The notes beneath the pieces are model-generated. The model searched no databases. It was not told the DNA's origin and was given only the letters and a program-made list of their open reading frames with translations. From NCBI RefSeq assembly GCF_027587205.1, contig NZ_JAPDOD010000091.1, forward strand, positions 1-19,554: 19,554 bases of DNA, written 5' to 3'. The translations under genes were made by a program, and so were the position numbers. Every line of letters starts with the position of its first letter. Position 1 is the stretch's first letter. This document shows positions 1-6,105 of the stretch, piece after piece. This DNA comes from Solirubrobacter ginsenosidimutans (GTDB lineage: Bacteria; Actinomycetota; Thermoleophilia; Solirubrobacterales; Solirubrobacteraceae).

Positions 1-63
1 AGCCGGACGCGACGCGCGGCGAGGCGCGGGCGGCGGGCGGCGAGCCGGACGCGACGCGCGGCG
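1..63 (+). repeat. 21-bp direct repeat with 42-bp period
   Basis: The 21 bases at 1-21 recur exactly at 43-63. The period is 42 bp, a multiple of three, so in the frame ending at 95 it duplicates the peptide PDATRG with a 14-residue period. The intervening 21 bases are GC-rich and are not repeated after the second copy. It is most simply an in-frame slippage duplication in a low-complexity protein tail. The first copy may continue beyond the window edge. Confidence 0.7.
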
Positions 64-95
64 CCGCCGCGGCCGCCGGGCTACGTGGCGCGTGA
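3..95 (+). CDS. C-terminal tail of upstream gene, probably azlC-like (partial)
   Basis: An open frame enters from the window edge and ends at TGA 93-95. It encodes about 30 residues rich in Ala, Gly, Arg and Asp, with the motif PDATRG present twice, 14 residues apart. The stop overlaps the ATG of the next gene as TGATG, the usual arrangement of translationally coupled partners. Because the downstream gene looks like AzlD, this is probably the end of the AzlC permease partner. The visible residues are a low-complexity extension and carry no family signature, so the identity is inferred from context only. The other two forward frames are also open at the edge, so this frame was chosen because of the overlap. 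Confidence 0.45.
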   Translation, partial: PDATRGEARAAGGEPDATRGAAAAAGLRGA

Positions 96-382
96 TGTGG
101 GCGCCGATCCTGATCGCGGCGGCCGGCTGTTACGCGCTTAAGTTCGCCGGGCTTTCGATTCCGCAGCGCGTGCTCGACGACGCGCGCGTTCAGCGCGTCG
201 CGTTGCTCCTTCCCGTGGCGCTGCTCGCGGCGCTGATCTCCGTGCAGACGTTCGGCGAGGGTCTCGACGCGCGTGCGGCGGGCCTCGGCGTCGCGGTCGT
301 CGCGCTCGTCCTGCGCGCGCCGTTTCTCGTGGTCGTCGCCGCCGCGGCGGTCACGACGGCGCTGCTGCGTCTCGCGCTCTGA
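95..382 (+). CDS. azlD: AzlD-like branched-chain amino acid transport protein
   Basis: This small integral membrane protein of 95 residues begins MWAPILIAAAGCYALKF and has about four hydrophobic segments with few charges between them. Size, composition and the AzlD-like phrases (an N-terminal GCYALKFAG, a middle LPVALLAALISVQTF and a hydrophobic C-terminus) fit the AzlD subunit of the AzlCD exporter family, which moves branched-chain amino acids across the cytoplasmic membrane. A GTG at 92 is also in frame. ATG 95 is preferred because it overlaps the stop of the preceding frame (TGATG), implying coupling. A hairpin terminator follows at 401. The partner azlC would lie upstream, outside the window. 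Family membership is recognised by eye; substrate is not shown. Confidence 0.75.
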   Translation: MWAPILIAAAGCYALKFAGLSIPQRVLDDARVQRVALLLPVALLAALISVQTFGEGLDARAAGLGVAVVALVLRAPFLVVVAAAAVTTALLRLAL

Positions 383-400
383 TCAACGAGAGCAAGGTTC

Positions 401-417
401 GTCGGGCTCTGCCCGAC
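401..417. terminator. Hairpin terminator between convergent genes
   Basis: A perfect 7-bp stem (GTCGGGC / GCCCGAC) with a TCT loop lies 18 bases after the azlD stop. It touches the stop codon (417-419) of the minus-strand hydrolase. There is no long T tract, but on the plus strand the stem is followed by TAAGTTGACGTTCGTTT. Its position between convergent genes suggests a bidirectional terminator. Confidence 0.55.
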
Positions 418-1205
418 TAAGTTGACGTTCGTTTCGCGAGGAACGCGGTGACCTCCGCGAGGTAGGTGTCGCGGTGCGCGCGTTCGTCGTGGATGCTGTG
501 GCCCGCGCCGCGCACCCGCTCGACCGATACATGCGGATGCGACAACGACAACCGCGCCTCGTGCGCGGAGGTGAACGCGGCGCCTAACGCGTCGTCGGCG
601 GCGATGATCGTCATCGGCACGGTCATCGGCGCCGCCACGTCGGTCGCGGCGAGCAGCGTGCCGTCGATGACCGTGTCGAGCACGCTCGGGTCGAGGTGCA
701 GGAGCGCGTAGGCGCGCGCGGCGAGCGCTTCACTCGTCGCCACCGAACGCATCGAACGCGACGGATCCGGCCCGTAGGCCTCCTCCGCGAGCCGTTGGGC
801 GGCGACGGGCTCCGCCACCCCCTCGGCCTGCCACGCGGGCGAGATCTCGTGCAGATGCCGGAAGTGGGGAATCGCGCCGTTGGACGCGTGCCCTTCGGCC
901 GAACCCAGGTACAGCGGCGGGTCCTCGAGCACGGCGCCGAGCACGAGCTCCGGGACCAGTTGCGCCGCCCACCACGCCGCCACACCGCCGAGCGAGTGTC
1001 CGACGACGAACGCCGGACCGATCTCACGCAGGACCTCTACGGCATCGTTCGCGTAGTCACGGATGAGGTAGGCGCCCGGGGTCCGCGCCGCGGCCCCGTG
1101 GCCGCGGAAATCCACCCGCATGACGGCCTGGCCGGCGATCGCGTCGGGCAGCCAGTCGTAAGTCCGGCGGCTCCCCGCGACCCCATGAAGGAAGAGGACC
1201 GTCAC
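417..1205 (-). CDS. Alpha/beta-hydrolase fold enzyme
   Basis: This is a 262-residue soluble alpha/beta hydrolase, beginning at GTG 1205 with TVLFLHGVAGS (beta-strand plus HG oxyanion motif). The nucleophile elbow is GHSLGG with Ser71. The acid is probably Asp204 in IIAADDALG, and the catalytic His is His236 in GAGHSIHDE. VDFRGHG is the typical strand-turn after the first helix. The frame stays open upstream to 1253 (17 more residues, MWRARICC...), but that segment would overlap the neighbouring plus-strand start and looks unlike the fold. Starting at GTG leaves 55 bp for divergent promoters. No clear Shine-Dalgarno sequence is visible. Substrate is unknown. The stop abuts the hairpin at 401-417, and the MepA-like peptidase is divergently transcribed upstream. 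Confidence 0.85.
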   Translation of the reverse strand: MTVLFLHGVAGSRRTYDWLPDAIAGQAVMRVDFRGHGAAARTPGAYLIRDYANDAVEVLREIGPAFVVGHSLGGVAAWWAAQLVPELVLGAVLEDPPLYLGSAEGHASNGAIPHFRHLHEISPAWQAEGVAEPVAAQRLAEEAYGPDPSRSMRSVATSEALAARAYALLHLDPSVLDTVIDGTLLAATDVAAPMTVPMTIIAADDALGAAFTSAHEARLSLSHPHVSVERVRGAGHSIHDERAHRDTYLAEVTAFLAKRTST

Positions 1206-1260
1206 GCCAAAGAGGGATCGTCCACTCGCGCAACATATCCGAGCGCGCCACAATGCGCGG
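1206..1260. promoter_or_regulatory. Divergent promoter region (putative)
   Basis: A 55-bp gap lies between the divergent hydrolase (-) and MepA-like peptidase (+). It contains the locally AT-rich island AACATATCC at 1232-1240. Read on the minus strand this includes TATGTT, which fits an actinobacterial TANNNT -10 box about 30 bases before GTG 1205. On the plus strand CATATC could be a -10 about 20 bases before ATG 1261. No convincing -35 box is seen on either strand. Confidence 0.3.
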
Positions 1261-1998
1261 ATGCGCTACGTCGTGCTCGCACTCGCGGCGCTGCTGGTCG
1301 TCGTGGCAGTGGCGTTCGCGCAAGCTCCTCCGGAACCGAGCCAAACCGCCCCTGAGCCCACGACCACGCCGAACATCCCGCCGCCGGACGACACGCCGGT
1401 GGCCACGGATACGGCGACGCCCACCGAGACGCCCGTCGATCCCGGCACACCGCCCGACTTCGCCGCGGTGAACTGGCATCACTCGAAGGCGCTCGGCCGC
1501 CCCTTCCTGCGCGGACGCCTGGCCGACGGCACCCAGCTCCCCGAGCTCGGCGAGGACTTCTTCACCTGGGACCCCGTCTACAACCGCATCCCGAACCGCG
1601 CGTGGCGGCGCTGGGGAACGGACCGGTTGATCCGGACGGTCCTGACCGTGATCCACGCCTACCGCACCGAGCGCGACAGCGCCCAGCGCGTCGGGATCAT
1701 GGACCTGTCACGCCCGCACGGCGGCAAGTTCGGCAAGAACTACGGCGGGCTCGGCCACGCGAGCCACCAGAACGGCCTCGACGCTGACATCCTCTACCCG
1801 CGCAAGGACGGCACCGAGGCCCGCGCGCTGAAGCCGCGCGAGGTCGACCGCGAGCTCGCCCAGGATCTCGTCGATCGCTTCGTCAAGGCGGGCGCGGTGA
1901 AGGTCTTCGTCGGCCCGCACCTGCATCTCAAAGGCCCGAAGAACGTCGTCGTGCCGCTGATCTACCACGACGACCACCTGCACGTCCGAATCCGCTAA
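1261..1998 (+). CDS. Secreted MepA-like LAS metallopeptidase (M74-type murein endopeptidase)
   Basis: A 245-residue exported protein. Residues 1-20 form a signal peptide (cleavage near AFA-QA), and residues 22-66 form a Pro/Thr-rich linker. The C-terminal domain carries the hallmarks of the penicillin-insensitive murein endopeptidase family: SRPHGGKFG, then GHASHQNGLDAD (putative zinc ligands His169 and Asp176), and HDDHLHVR near the end (His239/His241). In MepA this H-x6-D ... H-x-H arrangement binds Zn and cleaves peptidoglycan cross-links. The linker suggests tethering or spanning outside the membrane. The ATG at 1261 is followed directly by the signal sequence and has no obvious Shine-Dalgarno. 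The TAA stop lies inside the CTAA repeat flanking the downstream palindrome. Exact peptide-bond specificity cannot be read from sequence. Confidence 0.85.
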   Translation: MRYVVLALAALLVVVAVAFAQAPPEPSQTAPEPTTTPNIPPPDDTPVATDTATPTETPVDPGTPPDFAAVNWHHSKALGRPFLRGRLADGTQLPELGEDFFTWDPVYNRIPNRAWRRWGTDRLIRTVLTVIHAYRTERDSAQRVGIMDLSRPHGGKFGKNYGGLGHASHQNGLDADILYPRKDGTEARALKPREVDRELAQDLVDRFVKAGAVKVFVGPHLHLKGPKNVVVPLIYHDDHLHVRIR

Positions 1999-2162
1999 GG
2001 CCAGTCACCGGAGCTCCGACGGATTCTGGCGGGGCCTCGACCGCCGCTGCCGGGCGGCGGCCGCCGCACACGTACAACCAGTATGCGAGCGGCGTCCGCC
2101 GCGAGCAGCGACGCCCGATGCAGCCACCAGCGATCCGCCGGAGCTCCGCCGACTGGCCCTAA
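1995..2162. repeat. Approx. 160-bp palindromic element flanked by CTAA direct repeats (MITE-like)
   Basis: Bases 1999-2075 and 2081-2158 are inverted copies of each other, leaving a 5-base loop AACCA at 2076-2080. Aligning the arms by hand gives 59 identical positions of 76, with three single-base gaps. The outer 26 bases differ at only three positions. The element is bracketed by CTAA at 1995-1998 and 2159-2162. The first supplies the TAA stop of the plus-strand peptidase, and the second supplies the TAG stop of the minus-strand glycosyltransferase. This looks like a small non-coding element inserted where the two stops overlapped, with a 4-bp target duplication. A TA duplication with ends AGGCCAGTC/GGGCCAGTC is equally compatible. 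The whole interval could also act as a long bidirectional terminator. No coding potential is recognised inside it. Confidence 0.8.
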
Positions 2163-3634
2163 CGGACTTCGTAGAGCGCCGCGGTGACGGTGTTCTTGGG
2201 CAGCGCGATCGTCGAGACGCCACCCACCCGCCGCAGCCGCGGTGAGGCCTCCAGCGCCGCGGTCCACTCCCGCGTCCGGATCCGCACCGCCCGCGCCCAT
2301 GGCGCCTGGGAGGGATGCGCGCCCGGCTCGGGGGTGACGATCAGCACCCGCTGGCCGCGATCCATCCGCGCGACCGCCGGCAGCAGTTCGGTCTCCGCCT
2401 GCCCCGCCCGCAGCCGCGCGAGCCCGTTGCGCCAGTCCGTCTGCCGCGGGTCGGGGACGAGCCCCATCGGCGTCCGGTAGACGACGCCCTCCGGCAGGTA
2501 GCGATAGAGCGCCGGCACCTGCTCCGGCTGTGTCGCGACGACCAGGTCACCCGGCCGGACCTGCGGCGCGATGCTCTCCGACACGGTCCGCACATTGCTC
2601 TTGACCGGCGGCGGCCCGCCGCTCATCACCCACACCAGCGCCACGCCCACCAGCGCCAGGAACGTCCACAGCCTGCCGCGCGAGACCACCGAGGCCAGCG
2701 CCAGCAGCACCGGCCCGAGCACGACCGCGAGGTAGCGCGTCGCCCACGCCGGCTGGATCTGCGAGCACACCCACGCCAGCGACACGGTCATGATCGCCAT
2801 CGCGGCCAGCACCCGCACCGCGCGATCGACCGGCGGGCGCCGGCGCAGAGCGAAGAACACCGCGACGACCAGCAGCGGCAGCGCGAGATAGCCGAACAGG
2901 CCGCCCGCGAACCCGAGCAGCAGCAACGGCGACGGCCGCTCTGCCCACGGGGCCGCGGTGTGGGCCGTCTGCGAGATCACGCTCGGCAGCCACGGCGCGT
3001 ACAGGAGCGCCAGCACGACGGCGAGCCGCGCGCCGTCGCCACCGCCGACGAGGCCGCGCCGCCAGAGCACCAGCCAGCAGACCGCCATCGACGCGGCCAG
3101 GAACAGACCCCAGGTGTGCGTGTAGAGCAGCAGCCCCAACCACAGCCCGAGCCACGCCACCTGTCGTCGCTCCCCGCGCACGAACGCCAGGGCGAACGCG
3201 GCGGAAGCCAAGATCGAGAGCAGGACGACGAGCGAGTACATCCGCGTCTCCTGCGCGTAATACGTCAGGAACGGCGCGCCCGCGGCACCCGCGGCGGCGA
3301 CGAAGCCCGCCCGCCGGTCGAAGACCCGCGAACCCGCCCAGAACGACGCGGGGATCGCCAGCAGCGCAAAGGCGAGCGAGAGCGCCCGGGTCGCCGCCTC
3401 GCCCTCGCCGAAGCCGAGCATCCAGACGTGCAGCAGCAGGTAGTACAGCGGCGGATTGCCGTCCTGGCCGAGGATCCGCGGGATGTCCGAGAGCGGGTGG
3501 GAAGCGATCCCGACCGCGATTCCCTCGTCGATCCAGTAGCCCGTCGACAGTGCGCCGACCCGCAGCGCGAGCGACAGGCACATCAGCGCCGCAAGCGCCA
3601 GCAGGGGTCCGTAGCTGACGCTCCTCCGAGTCAC
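2159..3634 (-). CDS. GT-C fold membrane glycosyltransferase (GT39/GT83, RgtA-D-like)
   Basis: A 491-residue polytopic membrane protein. After TM1 comes the acidic loop motif WIDEG (residues 34-38). It is followed by DGNPPLYYLLLHVW (58-71) and YYAQETRMYSL (about 124-134), features of the PMT_2/ArnT-like GT-C transferases that use polyprenyl-phosphate sugars outside the membrane. Around ten hydrophobic segments occupy residues 8-345. The remaining C-terminal 140 residues look soluble and extracytoplasmic. Start is GTG 3634. There is no good Shine-Dalgarno upstream; a GGAGGAG lies just inside the gene but has no usable start codon after it. It lies 52 bases downstream of the MscS-like gene on the same strand and may be cotranscribed. 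Its TAG stop is part of the CTAA repeat at 2159. Sugar and acceptor are unknown. Confidence 0.85.
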   Translation of the reverse strand: MTRRSVSYGPLLALAALMCLSLALRVGALSTGYWIDEGIAVGIASHPLSDIPRILGQDGNPPLYYLLLHVWMLGFGEGEAATRALSLAFALLAIPASFWAGSRVFDRRAGFVAAAGAAGAPFLTYYAQETRMYSLVVLLSILASAAFALAFVRGERRQVAWLGLWLGLLLYTHTWGLFLAASMAVCWLVLWRRGLVGGGDGARLAVVLALLYAPWLPSVISQTAHTAAPWAERPSPLLLLGFAGGLFGYLALPLLVVAVFFALRRRPPVDRAVRVLAAMAIMTVSLAWVCSQIQPAWATRYLAVVLGPVLLALASVVSRGRLWTFLALVGVALVWVMSGGPPPVKSNVRTVSESIAPQVRPGDLVVATQPEQVPALYRYLPEGVVYRTPMGLVPDPRQTDWRNGLARLRAGQAETELLPAVARMDRGQRVLIVTPEPGAHPSQAPWARAVRIRTREWTAALEASPRLRRVGGVSTIALPKNTVTAALYEVR

Positions 3635-3686
3635 ACGAAGCAGTGTGCCCGCGAAGGCGGGTTCACCCGCTACAGCTCAACGCCTC

Positions 3687-4583
3687 CTAACCGGTGGCGG
3701 TCTTATGCCAGACGGTCTGCTGCGGGAACGGGATCTCAATGCCCTCGCGCTCGAACGCCGCCTTCAGCCGTGCGCGCAGCTCCCGCGAGACGCGGTACTG
3801 CTGGGACGGGCGGGTCTTGACGACGAGCCGGATCGTCACGCCGTGCGCGCCGAGCGCCTCGACGCCCCAGACCTCGGGCTCGTCGAGGACGTCGGAGTCG
3901 GCCGCGCCGATCTCATGGGCCACACCCGCGATCACGGCCTGGGCGTGGTCGAGGTCGGTCTCGTAGGCGACCTCGACGTCGATCAGCGCCCGCGACCAGT
4001 GCTGGGACTGGTTGCCGACCCGCCGGATCTCGCCGTTGGGGACGTGCCAGACGGTGCCGTCGACGGCGCGCAGGCGGGTGGTGCGCAGCGAGACGGCTTC
4101 GACCGTGCCGGAGGTCTCGTTGTCGAGGTTGACGATGTCGCCGACGCCGAACTGGTCCTCGATCAGGATGAAGACGCCCGAGAGGAAGTCCTTGACCAGC
4201 GACTGCGAGCCGAAGCCCAGCGCGACGCCGATGATGCCGGCGCCCGCGATCAGCGGCCCGAGCTCGATCCCGACCTCGCCCAGGATCATGAACGCGGCGA
4301 CCGCGTAGATGACGAAGGTCGTCAGCGAGCGCAGGACGGAGGCGAGCGCCTCGATCCGCTGCTCGGCGCGCAACGAGTGCTCGGTGGTCGCCAGCAGCGC
4401 GTCCGGGGTCGCGGCGCGCAGGGAGCCGAGGCGCTCCTGCACCGCGCCCGATTGCAGGGTCCGCAGCGCGCGCTTCACGCCCTTGCGCGCGACCCGGTTC
4501 GCCACCACGGCGAGCACGAGAATCACCACGATCTTGAGCGGCGCGTCGACGAGGAAGTCGACGATTTCTGTCGTCTCAGGCAT
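3687..4583 (-). CDS. MscS-family mechanosensitive channel
   Basis: A 298-residue channel protein. An N-terminal TM segment lies near residues 15-30, a second near 88-105, and the pore-lining TM3 follows (GPLIAGAGIIGVALGFGSQS) with the conserved run into VKDFLSGVFILIEDQFGVGD. After it come the MscS beta domain (NLDNETSGTVEAVSLRTTRL, then WHVPNGEIRRVGNQS) and the alpha/beta C-terminal cage. Such channels open under membrane tension to release osmolytes. The length is close to E. coli MscS (286). ATG 4583 is preceded by AGGGTG about nine bases upstream, a plausible ribosome-binding site. The GT-C transferase gene follows on the same strand; the secreted protease is divergent across 71 bp. Confidence 0.93.
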   Translation of the reverse strand: MPETTEIVDFLVDAPLKIVVILVLAVVANRVARKGVKRALRTLQSGAVQERLGSLRAATPDALLATTEHSLRAEQRIEALASVLRSLTTFVIYAVAAFMILGEVGIELGPLIAGAGIIGVALGFGSQSLVKDFLSGVFILIEDQFGVGDIVNLDNETSGTVEAVSLRTTRLRAVDGTVWHVPNGEIRRVGNQSQHWSRALIDVEVAYETDLDHAQAVIAGVAHEIGAADSDVLDEPEVWGVEALGAHGVTIRLVVKTRPSQQYRVSRELRARLKAAFEREGIEIPFPQQTVWHKTATG

Positions 4584-4654
4584 CGCCGATTCACCCTAGC
4601 GAGTGAACTTTTTCACCCCTGGTATCAGCGGGAGAAGACCGTGCTCTCCCTGCC
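4584..4654. promoter_or_regulatory. Divergent intergenic region with interleaved TTCAC/GTGAA repeats
   Basis: The 71-bp gap between the divergent MscS-like and protease genes contains TTCACCC at 4589-4595 and again at 4612-4618, with GTGAA between them. This makes two overlapping inverted repeats (TTCAC-N8-GTGAA and GTGAA-N4-TTCAC). They could be an operator for a shared regulator, or a small hairpin. A weak TATCAG -10-like box and GGGAGAAG lie closer to the protease start. No regulator can be named. Confidence 0.3.
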
Positions 4655-5782
4655 ATGCTCAAGAACCTCCCCACTCGGCGGGTCGGCCTCACGGCCCTCG
4701 CCGCGCTCGCTCTGCTGCCCTCGGCCGCCATGGCCGCGCCGCACGCCAAGGCCAGCCAGGAAGCCGATCGGACGAGCGCCGCGGCCGAGAACACGATCAC
4801 CAAGGAAGCCTGGGCGGCCGGCGAGAAGCTTTACGGCGCGAAGGTCACGGCCGACCAAGCGCTGTACGCCTACTGGACGCCCGAGCGCATGAAGGCCTCG
4901 CAGTCGGTCGACAGCGCGCCGTTCCTGGAGCGTGCGTACAAGCAGTACCAGGCGACCGACGCCGAGCGCCAGGCGCAGGCCAAGCTCAACGAGGAGAAGG
5001 GCATCAAGCCGCCCGAGCAGGGCCCGGAGCTGCTCATCAAGCCCGACCTCGACGGCACCAAGCCCGCCGCCAAGGCCGCCGCGTTCAACCCGAACCTCGG
5101 CTCCAACCACCCGACCGCGCGCACCAACGGCAAGGTCTTCTTCAACCTCAACGGCAGCTCGTTCAACTGCTCGGCCTCGGTCGTGAACTCCGAGGGCAAG
5201 GACACCGTCTGGACCGCCGGTCACTGCGTCAACGCCGGCCAGACCAACGGCGCGTGGGCGACGAACTGGACCTTCGTCCCCGCGTATGACGACGACCTCG
5301 CCAACCCGCGCCCGTTCGGCACGTGGAGCGCCAACCAGCTCTGGACCAAGACGGCGTGGAAGAACAACGCCGACTTCGCCGAGGACATGGGCGTCGCGAT
5401 CATGAACACCCACAACGGCCAGCACATCGTCTCTCAGTTCGGCGGCCACGGCCTGCGCGCCAACGCCGGCAAGAACGTCTTCGAGTTCGCGTTCGGCTAC
5501 CCGGGCGAGTCCCCGTTCGACGGCGGCAACCTGTTCCGCTGCGCCGGTTCCTCCTCGCCCGAGTGGAGCTTCCTGTTCTGGAGCTCGGACACGATCAAGA
5601 TCGCGTGCGACATGACCCGCGGCTCGTCCGGCGGCCCGTGGCTGAACGGCTACGACGGCAACTACGGCTACCTCAACGGCGTCAACAGCCGCATCGACCA
5701 GATCGTCGGGCCGACCATCATGCTCTCGCCGTACTTCGACGACTCCGCGGTGTCCCTATACAACTCCACCCGCTTCCTCTAG
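4655..5782 (+). CDS. Secreted trypsin-like (S1 family) serine protease
   Basis: A 375-residue exported protein. A signal peptide covers residues 1-28 (arginines followed by GLTALAALALLPSAAMAA). A charged, helical propeptide-like segment runs to about residue 150, and a chymotrypsin-fold domain follows. The catalytic triad is readable: His190 in WTAGHC, Asp244 in AEDMGVAIM, and Ser325 in RGSSGGPW. Cys172-Cys191 and Cys296-Cys318 are likely disulfides. The N-terminal extension suggests synthesis as a zymogen. Start ATG 4655 fits the signal peptide; a purine-rich GGGAGAAG lies about 20 bases upstream, rather far for a ribosome-binding site. The gene end overlaps the next, lipoprotein-encoding frame by 25 bases. 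The substrate is unknown. Confidence 0.92.
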   Translation: MLKNLPTRRVGLTALAALALLPSAAMAAPHAKASQEADRTSAAAENTITKEAWAAGEKLYGAKVTADQALYAYWTPERMKASQSVDSAPFLERAYKQYQATDAERQAQAKLNEEKGIKPPEQGPELLIKPDLDGTKPAAKAAAFNPNLGSNHPTARTNGKVFFNLNGSSFNCSASVVNSEGKDTVWTAGHCVNAGQTNGAWATNWTFVPAYDDDLANPRPFGTWSANQLWTKTAWKNNADFAEDMGVAIMNTHNGQHIVSQFGGHGLRANAGKNVFEFAFGYPGESPFDGGNLFRCAGSSSPEWSFLFWSSDTIKIACDMTRGSSGGPWLNGYDGNYGYLNGVNSRIDQIVGPTIMLSPYFDDSAVSLYNSTRFL

Positions 5783-6096
5783 CAGTCGCGCTGCTCGTCG
5801 CGGGTTGCGGCGGTTCCAAACAGGAGCCGCCGCCCCGCGAGGTGCCGTTCAAGCTGGTCGGGACCGAGGGCCGCACGCTGCGGCTCGAGGTCCAGGCCGG
5901 CGGGGCGCCCTGCGACGGCGTGCGCAAGGTCGCCGTCGAGGAGACGCCCAAGACGGTCACCGTGACGGTCACGACCGGGCCCGACCCCGAAGCCAAGTGC
6001 GGGCCCGGGGTCGTCGCCATGATCGGCCGGATTCCGGTGCAGGCAAAGCTCCGCGATCCGCTGGGAAATCGCACGCTGATCGACGGGGCGCCATGA
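5758..6096 (+). CDS. Small predicted lipoprotein without a canonical start codon
   Basis: The frame contains a clear lipoprotein signal, PLAVALLVAGCGGS, with lipobox L-V-A-G-C. About 95 residues of mature protein follow, rich in Thr/Val with two further cysteines (CDG and KCG), ending at TGA 6094-6096. No ATG, GTG or TTG occurs in this frame close to the signal peptide. The only table-11 candidates are ATA 5758 (used here, giving 112 residues with the lipidated Cys at 17) and CTG 5791, which would be too short. Initiation would overlap the protease end, so reinitiation or coupling is plausible. An indel in the sequence is the main alternative. The regulator gene begins nine bases after the stop in the same frame. 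The protein family is not recognised. Confidence 0.5.
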   Translation: MQLHPLPLAVALLVAGCGGSKQEPPPREVPFKLVGTEGRTLRLEVQAGGAPCDGVRKVAVEETPKTVTVTVTTGPDPEAKCGPGVVAMIGRIPVQAKLRDPLGNRTLIDGAP

Positions 6097-6105
6097 TGCA
6101 GTCCG

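Noticed and set aside
2041..2120. Simple rho-independent terminator between the convergent genes
   Set aside because: The GC-rich core could terminate transcription, but the pairing continues to both stop codons over 160 bp and flanking CTAA repeats are present, so a plain terminator does not explain it.
2315..3820. 501-codon plus-strand open frame opposite the glycosyltransferase
   Set aside because: Extremely Arg/Gln/His/Pro-rich with no domain sense; it is the antisense shadow expected in very GC-rich DNA. The minus strand encodes a clear polytopic GT-C protein.
5323..5757. Long N-terminal extension of the lipoprotein frame back to ATG 5323
   Set aside because: It is an Arg-rich shadow of the protease domain and would bury the lipoprotein signal in mid-protein.
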